Assembly: GCA_030248215.1 (NCBI GenBank) | Contig: JASANG010002687.1 | Coordinates: 1-64,000, forward strand | Length of the DNA stretch: 64,000 nucleotides | From: Enoplolaimus lenunculus | Lineage: Eukaryota; Nematoda; Enoplea; Enoplida; Thoracostomopsidae | Reading direction: 5' to 3' | Position numbers and translations under genes: made by a program | The notes under the pieces: generated by a model | Told to the model about the DNA's origin: nothing | The model's input: the letters and a program-made list of their open reading frames with translations, nothing else | Database searches by the model: none | Part shown: positions 1-10,391 of the stretch, in pieces | Layout of the letters: every line of letters starts with the position of its first letter | Numbering within the stretch: position 1 is the stretch's first letter

Positions 1-200
1 TTGCTTTACTTAATACCTGCACGTAATGCAAATAATTTTCCAATTATCGATATATATTATTGTGACAAGTTTGATTTTCCACGCTGTCACATCGCGTAAG
101 TAATAATACTTTGGTATATATGTCGTGTGCCCAACGCCTATTGTACCAATTGACTACGTACCAATTACCTATTGGTGAGCACCACTTGAACCTTTAGAAC
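1..200. other. Left edge, AT-rich, no gene
   Basis: AT-rich sequence with short scattered ACCAATT motifs that resemble the start of the duplicated segment just downstream. No coding signal seen. Confidence 0.5.
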
Positions 201-897
201 GTATACCATTTGGCTGGTGGTACAGGCGTCGTGTGCCAATCGCTTATCGCTCCAATCGCTTATCGCTCCAATCGCCAACTAATACAGATCGCAAATACAA
301 TTCCAGTTGGAGGCTAAAATCAGTAAACATTTACTGTAGCGACCCGAATAAGATGAGGGGTAATAAGAGGGGAATCCCCATTTTTGGTCCCAATCAATAG
401 GAGTCCGTATCCCTAATAATAGTCCGTAAACGGATAAAATTCCTAAACCCGAATTAGAGTCCATAAATGTCAATTATCCTTAATTGTAGCGCACAAATGA
501 CTCCGGGACAAAATAAACCTGACTTCGAAACTTTAAAGCGTACTTAAGTTTTGAAGGTACATTCCTAAGTATAACCTAGCATTATCGCTCAAGCTTTTGA
601 CACAACACAAATAAACGTTTAATTCAACGGATAGTTGCCACACAGCATATATGTCAATAGCAAAAGACGGCGGAGGGCGAGTTAAAAATAAATAACAATC
701 CGTAAAACAAATAACAGGGAGGTATCCTCCGGAGAGGCCAAATGAATATCAGTCCCCCTCTTATTCGGGTCACTACAGCGCGTACCAATTGGCTGGTGGT
801 ACAGGCGTCGTGAACCAATCGCTTATCGCACCACTCGCCCACTGGTACAGATTTCAAATATAATTGAACTTGGAGGCTAAAAATAGTAAACATTTAT
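201..897. repeat. Direct duplication flanking a TIR element
   Basis: A segment at about 201-333 (ggctggtggtacaggcgtcg, then gttggaggctaaaa, ending in gtaaacattta) recurs at about 781-897 in the same orientation with visible divergence. Between the copies lies an element at 334-778. Inside the left copy, tcgctccaatcgcttatcgc shows a further short tandem duplication. Confidence 0.75.
334..778. mobile_element. TIR element, ends CTGTAGYGACCCGAATAAG
   Basis: The left end reads CTGTAGCGACCCGAATAAG, and the right end is its inverted complement (cttattcgggtcactacag). No coding capacity is seen. Related fragments lie at 26585-26720, 49900-50264 and 61695-61833. No simple target-site duplication is visible; instead each side abuts one copy of a duplicated flank of 110-135 bp. 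Confidence 0.65.
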
Positions 898-1361
898 GCA
901 AACAATGCCATATTTCAGCATTATTTGCTGCCAGAACCAGCTTATTAACATTTTGAACACATTAATACATAGCAGTTTAGTTAAATAGTTACCCCCATTT
1001 CGCTGGAACATCCGGTTCTTGTACGTTTCGCCGACCTTTAATGTTTAAACTCACGCTTAGGCAAACAAAGATATAAAGTAGGCTTAAAGTTCATATTAAC
1101 AGATTCTACTAAAAGCGAACGATTTTTCTAAATATTTAACTGTGAAGCCCTATCCTGTAGAAGAACCGTTGCCTCAAAGCCAACGCTATTTATTATTCCA
1201 GTTACTTTTATGTGAAAAGAAAACATTTTGTGTGATGAGAAAAGTGTTGCAAATGCCTATTTTAAAAAACCTATTACCATGAAAAGAATAATTTTTAACC
1301 ATGATTTTTGGTGTTTTTGTACTTAGTGTAGTATATTAAAGCTGTCGCTTTTGTATTTCAG
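898..1361. other. No recognised feature
   Basis: AT-rich, non-repetitive sequence upstream of a small exon. No open frame, RNA gene or repeat is recognised. It may be intronic if the 1362-1425 exon is real. Confidence 0.4.
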
Positions 1362-1425
1362 AATTCGTTGACTATGATGAATATCTGAAGCTGGCAAAAC
1401 ACGTCGAAGAACGTTTAGACCGCGA
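1362..1425 (+). CDS. Orphan internal exon, unknown gene
   Basis: A clean acceptor (ttttgtatttcag) is followed by an open stretch reading FVDYDEYLKLAKHVEERLDR and then E, and by a donor GAG|GTATAA. The acceptor phase is 1 and the donor phase 0. The peptide looks like real charged helical coding sequence. The phase-0 donor could join the phase-0 boundary in front of the glutaredoxin Met at 3205, which would make this an N-terminal extension of that protein, but upstream partners are not visible. Unrecognised; offered as a candidate exon only. Confidence 0.4.
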
Positions 1426-1519
1426 GGTATAAAGTTTTAAATTTGTGTTGTACTCAAGCACAAAAACGGTTTAATACAAGACGAAGCCCCACCACCAACA
1501 GTGTATTGCATAATTGGGC

Positions 1520-1700
1520 CAAAAAGAACAGGGGCGGAACAGTATTAAGCGTATTCCTAAGCCTAAGCCTAAGCCTAAACTTAAGCCTAAGCCTAAGCCT
1601 AAACTTAAGCCAAAGCCAAGCAAAAAATTAGTCTAAAGCTTAAAGCATACTATTTTCTAGTTCCACAAAAAAACGTTCCGCCCCTGATCTTTACATGGGT
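1520..1700. mobile_element. GGCCCATG-clan MITE with GCCTAA array (copy A)
   Basis: The ends are inverted: agaacaggggcggaac on the left, and gttccgcccctgatct followed by ttacatgggtcc on the right. The middle is a run of cctaag units, with up to three perfect in a row, then an aagcaaaaaattagtctaaagctt block shared with the copies near 39207, 51216, 52230 and 54203. It is non-coding. Confidence 0.75.
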
Positions 1701-2735
1701 CCATAATTGTGAGCTTTAGAATATTTAGGCGTAGGCTTTCGCCTAGGCTTATTGTTAGCTAACGGTCAAATTTTTTATAAATGACGAGTTGAAAGTTCTA
1801 GAAGTTTAAATTTATTATAATATATTCTTCTGGGTAATATCGGGTTTTAACTATGGGTTAGCTGTGTCTTCTTGACTTAATTTGCCATCTCAATAGGGCT
1901 CTACATTGGTACTATGGCCCATGCTAAAAAATTGATAGCTTTTGTTTGTGGTGGGATAATGAGATTTTGCGATTTCAATATAGTTTATCGCAAGCAATTC
2001 CTTGGGGTAGGTTTACGCTTAGGTTTAGGATTATGCACTCTTTTTGGATCAAGATTATGTTTAGTATTAGGCAAGGCTCCATCTTAGGTTTAGGATTGAA
2101 AAAAAACCTCCGTCTTAGGCGAAGGTTAAGAATTAGGCGTTTAGGCGTAGGATCTGGCGTAAGTTTAGATATAGACTTTAGAGATGCCTTAATAGCGGTA
2201 GACTTAGGCTTTGACTTACACAACGGCTTAGACTTAAACTTATAGATTTACCCTTAGGTTAAGGGTTTAGGCTTCGGCTTAGTCTGGGGCTTTATTAATA
2301 GGCTTTGATTTAAACATATCTTAACCCTTGGAATAAACCTTACGCTTACGCTTAGGCTTAGATTTATACTTTGGCTTAGGGTTGGACTTAGGCTTAGGAT
2401 TAAGCTTTAACAGCTGGCTTTGGTTTAAACATAGGTTTATACCGTAAATGGCATAGGCTTAGGCTTCGGCTAAGGCTTTACGAACAGGTTTTTGGCTAAA
2501 CATCTTGGGCGAAATCTTATGCTTAGGCTTGGGCTTAGGTTTTGGCTTACGTTTAGGTTTAGGCATTATGAGCATCCCACTGACCACCATATCCCGAAAT
2601 CCCAAAAGCTCACGCTCAACGATATATTGAAATCCGAAAATCACCAAAATCCCACCTTTGACCATACATCAAATTCTTGTGATAAGATGGTAGAATTTTG
2701 GGGCGACCGCGAGGTTAACATGGGCTGCTGCTACT
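1700..2735. repeat. Degenerate TTAGGC region ending in a GGCCCATG-clan terminus
   Basis: About 850 bp dominated by interrupted TTAGGC/TTAGGT units. From about 2560 come decayed copies of the GGGATTTTGGGATATGGT unit. It ends at 2697-2732 with cgcgaggttaacatgggc, the inverted counterpart of the left end of the element at 43108. The same two array types sit side by side in 43108-44200, so both are probably copies of one composite element. Confidence 0.6.
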
Positions 2736-2827
2736 ATTGTACTCGAACGGCCAGTCAAGTTATTACTTTACGGAGAACCTCCAATTGCTCCATTGGTTGA
2801 CCGCTAGTGAACAACGTCTTTGAACTA

Positions 2828-3007
2828 GGGCCCATGTTACTGAGCTGCCGAAGCCTAAAACTAAGAATAGACCTAATCCTAAAATTCAGTGTAATAGCCC
2901 ACGTTGATTAGAAACCTGTAGACACGGAGATAAGAAGACTGTACAATTTGATAATTGACGCTTGTTTCCGCTTCGCGGACATACAGCTAGAGTTAACATG
3001 GGCTAGC
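2828..3007. mobile_element. Short GGCCCATG-clan element
   Basis: The left end is gggcccatgttactgagctg. The right end is cagctagagttaacatgggc, its imperfect inverted complement. The inner left edge again carries gaagcctaaaactaag. About 180 bp, non-coding. Confidence 0.6.
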
Positions 3008-3204
3008 CTATTCGCTGGAGAAAAGTTGTCGCGTTTATAAAATGTCGGGTTGCGAAAAGTGGCGATTGCGCTACACGACTGATTTTACCTTTTATATCGC
3101 CTATTTCTGTAGAGTTTACCATGCTTGGCCTGTTTTTTCAGCAACATAAACCATTCGACATTCATATTTACGTCTTTGTGATAAAAGAGCTGTCAATTTT
3201 TAAG

Positions 3205-4036
3205 ATGGCCGAAAATCCGTTGTACTTGGTCACAGGCGTCACATGCAAGTACAGCACGCGTGCAAAAAAGCTGTTGCGTGACCACAGTATTCCGCACAAA
3301 TATGTTGATCACGATCTTCAGGACTGGCCATTTCTCAACGAAGTTCGAAAGCGGACAAATGGCGAAACCAGACTGCCGCATGTGTTTGTATGCGGACGTT
3401 ACTTTGGAGGTATACCTACTATCAACGGCGACGCGAGGTTAAAACTTGACACCCTCCTATAGGATCATTTTGGTCCAAGGAAAAAGGTTTAGCCGTTGAT
3501 ATATTTGGCGAAATTTCGCAAGCGCCTAGAACTTTTGAACCTCCTCAAAATATGTTGTGCTGGTTACACATCTGATCATATTTATTAGTTGAACGCTAGG
3601 ATACAATATGTCTGCGTCGGGTTTCGGCAAAAAAACAACCTCTGGCTGTGGGACAAATGCTGCCGGGGGCTCCGGCAATTTCGGTTGTAAAATTTCGCTG
3701 TTTTCTAAAATGTATTTGTTTGGTGCGTTTCCTTTTAGCTTTTGGTACTGACTACCGTCTCCGGTATTTTTCACCTCCATTTGCACCCTGTTGAACATCC
3801 CTGGACAAGCAAACAAATAATACATTCAATGTAACAGGACGCAAAATTGAGAAAACTGTCCAGTAAATATATAGTGAATTCTTCGGTGGTCACAATTGAA
3901 ACCAACTGTAATCAAAACTAAATCTATCGTGAAGACTTCATTTACAGATTGTTATTTTTGATTTTTAGCACTCAGACATCTCAAAAAAGCGATCACCGAC
4001 AACTCACTTGTCGAGAAAATGAAGAAATGTGTATAG
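3205..4036 (+). CDS. Glutaredoxin-like protein (2 exons)
   Basis: Exons 3205-3409 and 3969-4036 join in phase 1 and encode 90 aa, a usual glutaredoxin length. The thioredoxin-fold layout is clear: strand NPLYLVTGV, then CKYS (residues about 14-17) at the active-site position, helix STRAKKLLRDHSIPHKYVD, the TRLPHVFV cis-proline loop, GRYFG, and a C-terminal helix ALRHLKKAITDNSLVEKMKK supplied by exon 2. Without the splice (donor TTTGGAG|GTATAC, acceptor gatttttag) the frame would end in a non-conserved tail. CKYS lacks the second cysteine of classical CPYC enzymes, so it should be monothiol-like or a non-catalytic SH3BGR/GRXCR-type relative. The Met at 3205 has A at -3. The intron holds a degraded hAT-type repeat (about 3600-3800). 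The frame is also open upstream to 3121, and fusion with the exon at 1362-1425 is possible. Confidence 0.75.
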
Positions 4037-4794
4037 CAGGCAGTAAACTGATGGTAAAAATAACGAAAACGGATAGCGATCAAAAAACAAAAACGGAGAA
4101 CGGATATTGAAATATAAAAATTTCCAAAATGTTTTATTTTTGTGTCAACTCAGTGAAGGTGTGACACACATTGACTGGTCTGTCAAAAATTTATAGAAAA
4201 AAACGGCGTAAGCGTTGAAATTTTTAAGATTTTAAATGAATTTTGTATTTTTTATTTCATTTCGAAAAATTGCAGCCTGTATCTGTAACGAAAAAATGCG
4301 AGATATATACGTGACTTATAAGTATATATAAAACTAATTTTAAACGTAAAAATAACAAAATTTCCGTTATTTCTACAACGGAAACGGACATCGATTTTTG
4401 TCGGATACGAGAACGTATATACAGTTAGGTTATATCGTGGTATATAGCGTTTGAAACAATGCTTTAAAAATATACCCAATATATATAAACTTGGATTCTG
4501 CAAACTCAGATAATCTAGTTGGAGCATAATACATAAAAGTACATATATAATATATACATGCTTTGTACTAAGTATCATGTCTGACAGGGCTGTTGCGCCA
4601 ATTGGTAGTCAACTCAAAAAATTAACAGTATATTAACATATTAACAATTACAATTATTGTAATTGGGAATTTTGCCTGTCAGGCTTCATAAAATCGGATT
4701 TTAGTGTTCCAGTGGCCATCCCATCCGGCACATGCCAAGCAGTTGTCTCGCCACCAACATAAGCAATTAAGACACAGAATGCTGTCATAACCTT
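4037..4794. other. Glutaredoxin 3' flank, AT-rich with CGGAAACGG-type repeat
   Basis: Contains pieces with acggatattgaaatataaaa and caacggaaacggacatcg, related to 53830-53900 and 26720-26780, which suggests a worn hAT-type element. No gene seen. Confidence 0.4.
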
Positions 4795-4925
4795 TATTAG
4801 TGGGCGTAGCCAAGACCAATAAGACTAAGCTTGACTGTTTTTTGCTTAGGCTTACGGATATGCTTATCCTTATGCTTAAACTTAGGAATGTGTTCAAATT
4901 GCTACTGCTACGGCCCTATTCTTCA
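4795..4925. mobile_element. Degenerate GCCTAA-array MITE (copy E, reverse)
   Basis: Carries ttttttgcttaggcttacgg and ends in tactgctacggccctattct, matching the right half of the better copy at 39207-39373. The left end is eroded. Confidence 0.5.
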
Positions 4926-5005
4926 CATTGCCAAAATTCCCAAATGTGGGGTTTAACTACTAAATTCTTCCCCCAAGAACCTTTGAACACATATACATAT
5001 ATAAG

Positions 5006-5075
5006 GGTGCAACCGTATCTCTGGTTCCGGCAAAAAACGGCATCCGGCTCCGGTATTTTAACTTGCCGGATATTG
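5006..5075. mobile_element. Fragment of CAGGGTGCAACCGGA hAT-type MITE
   Basis: Starts agggtgcaaccgtatctc and continues with the CCGGCTCCGGTATTTTAACT motifs typical of this family. The other end is not visible. Confidence 0.45.
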
Positions 5076-5137
5076 TTTTTAATAAACTTCCAAAAAATTA
5101 TACCATCATTCGTATTTATGCTAGACTGACTTACTTA

Positions 5138-5685
5138 GCCCATGTTACTATAAAGGCCGTCCCAATTTCCCGGGACAGAAATATACCCGGAGGGCACACT
5201 TATGCGCTCCTGTTTACATATGCACAGGCAGATATATTTAAGTAGGATATATAATATATACATATATATAATATATTATATATAATATATTATATATGTA
5301 TATATTATATATCAACTGTTTCATTTGTCCCGACTGTCCCATCTGTCCCGTTAGTCCCAACTGTCCCATCTGTTTCGTTTGTCCCAACTGTCCCAGGTGT
5401 CCAATTGTCCCAACTGACCCATTTGTCCCAATGTCCCATCTGTCCTAAGTGTCCCAACTGTCCCGTTTGTTCCATCTGTCCCATCCGTTCCAACTGTCCC
5501 ATATGTCCCAAGTGTCCAAACTATCCCCTCTGTCCCACTGTCTCATCTGTTCCAACTGTCCCGCTGTCCCAATTATATTTTTTGTATGTACTCCTGGTAC
5601 ATTGCTGTCCCGGAAAAATGGGACGGGATCTCCTGGTACATTTCTGTCCCGGGAAAATGAGACGACCTTTAGGGTAACATTGGCC
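5138..5685. mobile_element. GGCCCATG-clan MITE with TGTCCCAAC minisatellite
   Basis: Inverted ends of about 46 bp: gcccatgttactataaaggc... on the left, and gacctttagggtaacattgg with an upstream tgtcccgggaaaatgagacg on the right. Inside are an AT-only palindromic block (about 5246-5312) and then about 250 bp of imperfect 9-10 bp units around TGTCCCAAC (5320-5575). The apparent Cys/Pro- or Ser/His-rich open frames are only the array read in different frames. Confidence 0.8.
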
Positions 5686-6359
5686 ACGTACTTTTACATA
5701 TTTTTTCTGTCACACTGGTAATGTAGATTTTTGAATGTGATGGGTAACAATCACGCTGCAAAATCAGCAGAACATTTCTACTATTCCTAAGGCTAATCCT
5801 AAATTCAGCGTAAAAATGAGTTTATGCATATAGTTGTTTCAAAATGATAAAAATGACTTCTAGGTAACAAAATACTTTTGTTAGATAATAAAATTCTCAA
5901 ACCCGCAATTTATTAAAATTTTTTATAAATTTGCTGGTGTCCTCAATTGAAGACATTGTGGAAACACTGTAGCAAATTAGCGCCTCATAATGGAGTAAAT
6001 GTATGCAAAATGTAGCTATTAAAACTGTCTATTTGCTCAGTTAATTGGAAATTGCATGTTTATTCCAGAAAGAAAACATTTAAATGCATGACAAGCAACG
6101 CGACCAACAGTTTATTAATCGTAGTCTGACTTCCACGTCATAAAATAGCACTTGAGAATTTCCACACAATCTGAAAACAAGCTGTGAAAATTATATTACA
6201 GTTTGCTGCGCAAGAGTAACCGATGTATTACTTGAAAATGTAATAAAACGTGGTACACACAATTTGTAAAACTATTCTGACGATCGTCTGCACTATTCCT
6301 AGTAAAAATGGATACAGGATTGAGAAATAAACCTTCAGTAGAATGTTAAAGCTTTCTGA
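5686..6359. other. No recognised feature
   Basis: AT-rich sequence between a MITE and the piggyBac-like relic. No gene or repeat could be assigned. Parts may be the 3' non-coding end of the relic. Confidence 0.4.
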
Positions 6360-7560
6360 AAAGCAATCATACAATTAGTACACACATGAATATTATGATT
6401 GGCAGCTTCACTGCATTGTTCGCAAATCCGCCTTGTTTTCCTCCAACACCCGTTGGCACAACACCTACCCGCGTATTTACCATTAGTTGCTACAGAACCA
6501 TGAGTCCCAGTTTGTCGAACGGTAATCGGAACAGCAATTGTTGATGCGTGCTTGGGAGGCAGCGCAGCATTGTTTACATTGTCGGTGCGGGGTCGACCAG
6601 TGCTGCGACGTCGAGCAATACCTTTTATAATAAAAGCGCATGCAATTGACGACCGAAACTCTCACAGGTCATCCTTTAGCGCCTGTTCTTGTTTGAACGT
6701 TAAGCGATAAGTAAGCCATGCGTTAGCACATGCTAAATTGAAAAAATGCCAAAATACAACAATTTTTTATGCTTAAAATCATGTCTGTCAAGTGCAATTA
6801 GCATGTCCATTAGATAACTCCGCCCATATTTTTACTATAGTTTTCACTATAAACGGTTGTTGCACGTCGCAGCAAGTAGAAATCAAATTTACAGCCCTAT
6901 TGTCAAACCAGCGAAGAAAACTGTGATGCCATCGCTTGACGTCACGTAGTCCAAGGAGCCGCGGTCCTGGTTCTTCAAGCTTTGTACTGATTTTAGACAC
7001 TCACCGCTGCCGCGTGTTCTTGGCACACGGTATGTACCGTAGCCCAAACTAATTCTTCACGAAGTTTGTGAAGCAAATTACAGCTTGAGTAGTTGTTGAA
7101 AAATTTATGGCATTTGATAACTACCATAGGTTTGCATAAAAACGCATTACAAGATCACCAGTGCAAAGCCTGATGCAATTCAAGCAACATTATCACTGCA
7201 AATCTGAGCCCCATATTATCAAGGTATTCATGGCCGAAATAAGCAACAACCCGGCGAACCATAATTACTACAATAAATAAATTAATTTACGATTGCAATA
7301 TATTTTAAACCTGCTACAACTATATATCATAAGGCTTGAAGATAGAGGTAATGTCTGTACTATCATTATCCACATGTTTCCATACAGGTGGCCTGGTTAC
7401 TGACACACTATCATTTTCGTAATCTGTATTGACCGCTTCGCTATCTGAATCACTGGATTCAATTCCTCGAAGCAAGGTAGTCCCGATCCGTATATTTTGT
7501 TTCCATCATACTCATCGCAAGATTCCAGAAACACAGAATTTACTTTTTACTCATTGAATA
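6360..7560 (-). pseudogene. piggyBac-like transposase relic
   Basis: Read on the minus strand, fragments appear in the order of a piggyBac transposase. An acidic N-terminal piece contains SSDSDSEAVNTDYENDS (about 7330-7480). A core piece, HSFLRWFDNRAVNLISTCCD (about 6860-6940), resembles the conserved KWxDNxxVxLLST segment. A C-terminal cysteine/histidine cluster contains CEQCSEAANHNIHVCTNC (about 6370-6480). The pieces lie in different frames with long missing stretches, so this is a dead DNA transposon. Assignment rests on local similarity and order only; terminal repeats were not located. Confidence 0.5.
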
Positions 7561-7920
7561 ATGTTTATCGTACCTATTCGTTTCTAAATAACATAAAATA
7601 GGCTTTGCTTATACTACATGATCACAACACTTCAGTTACGTCAAATATTACCCTTTGACCAGACCCAATGGATGCGGTACGATGTCCCCATTTGAGGACA
7701 CAAGCTATATCTCTTAAAATTTTCTTATTTTTATCATTTACTGCTGAAAGTGAGCTGAAACACGAATGTTTAGACCATCAATAACTTGAAAAAAATTGTG
7801 TCCGCCCTCTAATGATATATGGGTGGCGCAAAGGACTGAAAAACTTGATTACGTACGAAACACTGACAGGTGTGCTAAATCAAAACTGTTCTCTGCTTCA
7901 AAGAACTAGCTATGACATTA
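7561..7920. other. No recognised feature
   Basis: AT-rich sequence between the piggyBac-like relic and a hAT-type fragment. Nothing identifiable. Confidence 0.35.
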
Positions 7921-8001
7921 AAATTTATCCGGATCCGGTCGGATTATGGATTATCCGGCACTGTCAGTTTTTGGTATTCGGTTGCACCTTGATATATGTG
8001 T

Positions 8002-9083
8002 CAGGGTACAATCGGAGGTCTGCCTCCGGCAGAAAATCGGCTTCCGGCTCCAGTACAATTTTTGCCGGATGTTCCGGCAATTTCGGTAGCAAAATTTAGC
8101 ACAACTTTGCAAAATTTATCTGTTTAGAGCGTTTCGTTTTACTTTTGTCACAATTTTCATGAATGTATTTCCGAAATTTCGCAGAACATTAGCGTAAAAC
8201 CAAACTTTACAACATATTGCAGATGTTGGCTAAAATTAACTAATTAACCAGTCGTAGTTGGACTACATTTATTGAGCGAAGCTCGACAACACGTAAGCAA
8301 TTAAGGTAATATGCAAATTAGTTACTAGCTAACTATTCATTTATCGGTTTTGGATTCAGCCACCCTAATAATTATTGGAATAATTCAAAAAGCCCTTATT
8401 TTGTCTCGTCAAAGCAAATATGTAAATTATCTATAAGCTAACTATTCGATAATCGCCTTTAAAGTTTCTAGACAATTAATTCAAATTCCTCGCACCCGAA
8501 AACCCTTTAGTGCTGAAATTATAATGCTTTTAACCTTAATAATTATTGAAATAATTTAAAGTCTTAATTTTGCCGTGTCAATTAAGCTAATATGCAAATT
8601 AGCTATTAGCTAACTATTCAATTATCGGTTTTGGAGGTTTGTAAACAATTTATTCAAATTCCTCGCACCTAAAAACCCTTTAGTGCTGAAATTATATTGC
8701 TTTTAACCTTAATAATTAGTGAAATATTGTAAAAAGTCCTAATTTAGGCTTATAAACTATGCTAATATGCAAATTATCTATTAGTTAACTGCTCAATTAT
8801 CCGTTTTGAAGATTTGTTAACAGTCTACACAGATTCCTCACACCCAAAAACCCTTTAATGCTAAAATTATATGGCTACTAACTGTAATAATTAGTGAAAT
8901 ATTGTTGAAAGTGCTAATTTAGGCTTAATTAATTATGCAAATTAGCCTGTAGCTAATAAACGGCTTAAAATTTTCAAACCCCAATGCAAGGTTAAATACC
9001 TAATTTAGCCTCACCTCCTGCTCTGGCTCCGGCAACTTTCGTTGACCTCCGGCTCCGGCATTTTGCATTTCCGGGTGCATCCT
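8002..9083. mobile_element. hAT-type element carrying a 173-bp tandem array
   Basis: The left end is cagggtacaatcggaggtc and the right end ccgggtgcatcctg, both followed inwards by CCGGCTCCGGCA motifs of the CAGGGTGCAACCGGA family. The interior is the satellite-like array at 8300-8965. Flanks are only weakly similar (gatatatgt / gatatacaa). A related fragment lies just upstream (7930-7992). Confidence 0.5.
8300..8965. repeat. 173-bp tandem repeat, about 3.7 copies
   Basis: The marker ccctttagtgctgaaatt recurs near 8503, 8676 and 8849, a period of 173 bp. Each unit also carries ttaattatgcaaattagc-like and attatcggttttgga-like segments. Single units recur at about 24200-24365 and 25358-25560, and half a unit at 60250-60345. 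Confidence 0.8.
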
Positions 9084-9090
9084 GATATAC

Positions 9091-10391
9091 AAAGAAAGGT
9101 GACTAGAACTTTATTATGCAATAAAATATTCGAAATATGTTTGCCAACAATGGCACAGATTCAATCCAATAAAAACATGTGAAACAATACAATAGCACAT
9201 AATAGCTTGATTGCACTAAGTCAAAGTCTAAGCCTAAGCTCAGAATGCAACTGCAGACATGTTAAATGAATGAAGTTCATTTTTAGCCAGATCGCTTATA
9301 CATAAATATTTTTAGAGCCTCACGCTTGCACCCACTAAGCTATTTCAAAAGCAATCAAGCCCAGAGAAAATGTATTTCATACGAAACATTAATGCTGGTC
9401 TCCTGATGATTATAAACAACAGGTTAGGTAATAAACGTTGCACCTTATTTAATGTAAAAACCACTTTACTTTTACCATACTAAAAACAAAAATTAACAAC
9501 TTCAACATGCACAAAACAAACATTTCTTACAAATCGACAAAAATAATAACTATCTATATATTCCAATTGATATATTTAAAACAAAAATGAGTTTCAAAAC
9601 CAAACATTATAGAGCGGATAAACAAAAACACACGACGAGATTGAAAGTGAATCATTTTATACATATGGCACATAATATACACATCATATCCATCGCTGCA
9701 AAAGATAAAAATTCTTTTGGCAAGTGAAGCGTCTTTAAATTTTGCTGCGATTGCATTTCTGGCCAACTCAAAACGCTCAGGTTTTGCAGTAAAAATGAAA
9801 AATTTATGCTAATAATTAATTCTGATTCAGTAAAAATATTCTATTGAGCTACTAAAATAATCGGGCACAAATTTAGATGCTATGTGCAGTTAATACCCTG
9901 TGCCGGCAATAAAGTTACTATTTATTAACTGCCATCCTTTTAAATATTGATTATATGAATTAAGACAGCACGTGGTATCCCATAGGTAATAATATTTTAC
10001 GTTTAACCATTCAGCTAATACAATCATCTTAAACAACTTTGCAATAACTGTGCAAAGTAGCAACAAATCCCAAAATTAGTCAGCACCAGAAGGCATGCTT
10101 AAAATAAATACTATTGCTTTGCAAAACAGTCTTGATTCAAGCAACGTTATACCCTGGTTCCAACTTAAGGTGTTTTGCAATTAAATGAATAAACTACTGT
10201 ATTCGCTAAACCCAGCAGCACATTTTATAAATATGAACGTTTACAAAATTACTTTCTTGTTACGTTTATACCAACACATTACACACTTTAAATACCTGTT
10301 ATGTAGCACTGACATCCTAATTAATTCCAAGAATTATGCTTAAGATATACATTATCGCTTCAGGATAAACTGCTACCAGATTCGTACAATG
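9091..10391. other. RIC3 3' flank, no gene seen
   Basis: About 1.3 kb of AT-rich, apparently unique sequence downstream of the RIC3 stop. It presumably includes the 3' UTR. No repeat family was recognised. Confidence 0.45.

Noticed and set aside
1443-1631. LSLSLSLNLSLSLS-like open frame
   Set aside because: GCCTAA array of a MITE, not protein.
1700-2560. True chromosome end
   Set aside because: TTAGGC units are interrupted and worn, and genes and elements lie on both sides; the tract is internal.
3526-3825. 99-codon minus-strand frame with PEPPAAFVPQPEVVFLPKPD
   Set aside because: Lies inside the glutaredoxin intron and consists largely of CCGGCTCCGGCAATTTCGG repeat also present at 8040-8095.
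5305-5721. Overlapping open frames rich in CPNCPICP or LSHLSQLS repeats on both strands
   Set aside because: They are the TGTCCCAAC minisatellite read in different frames inside a MITE; no start context, no domain.
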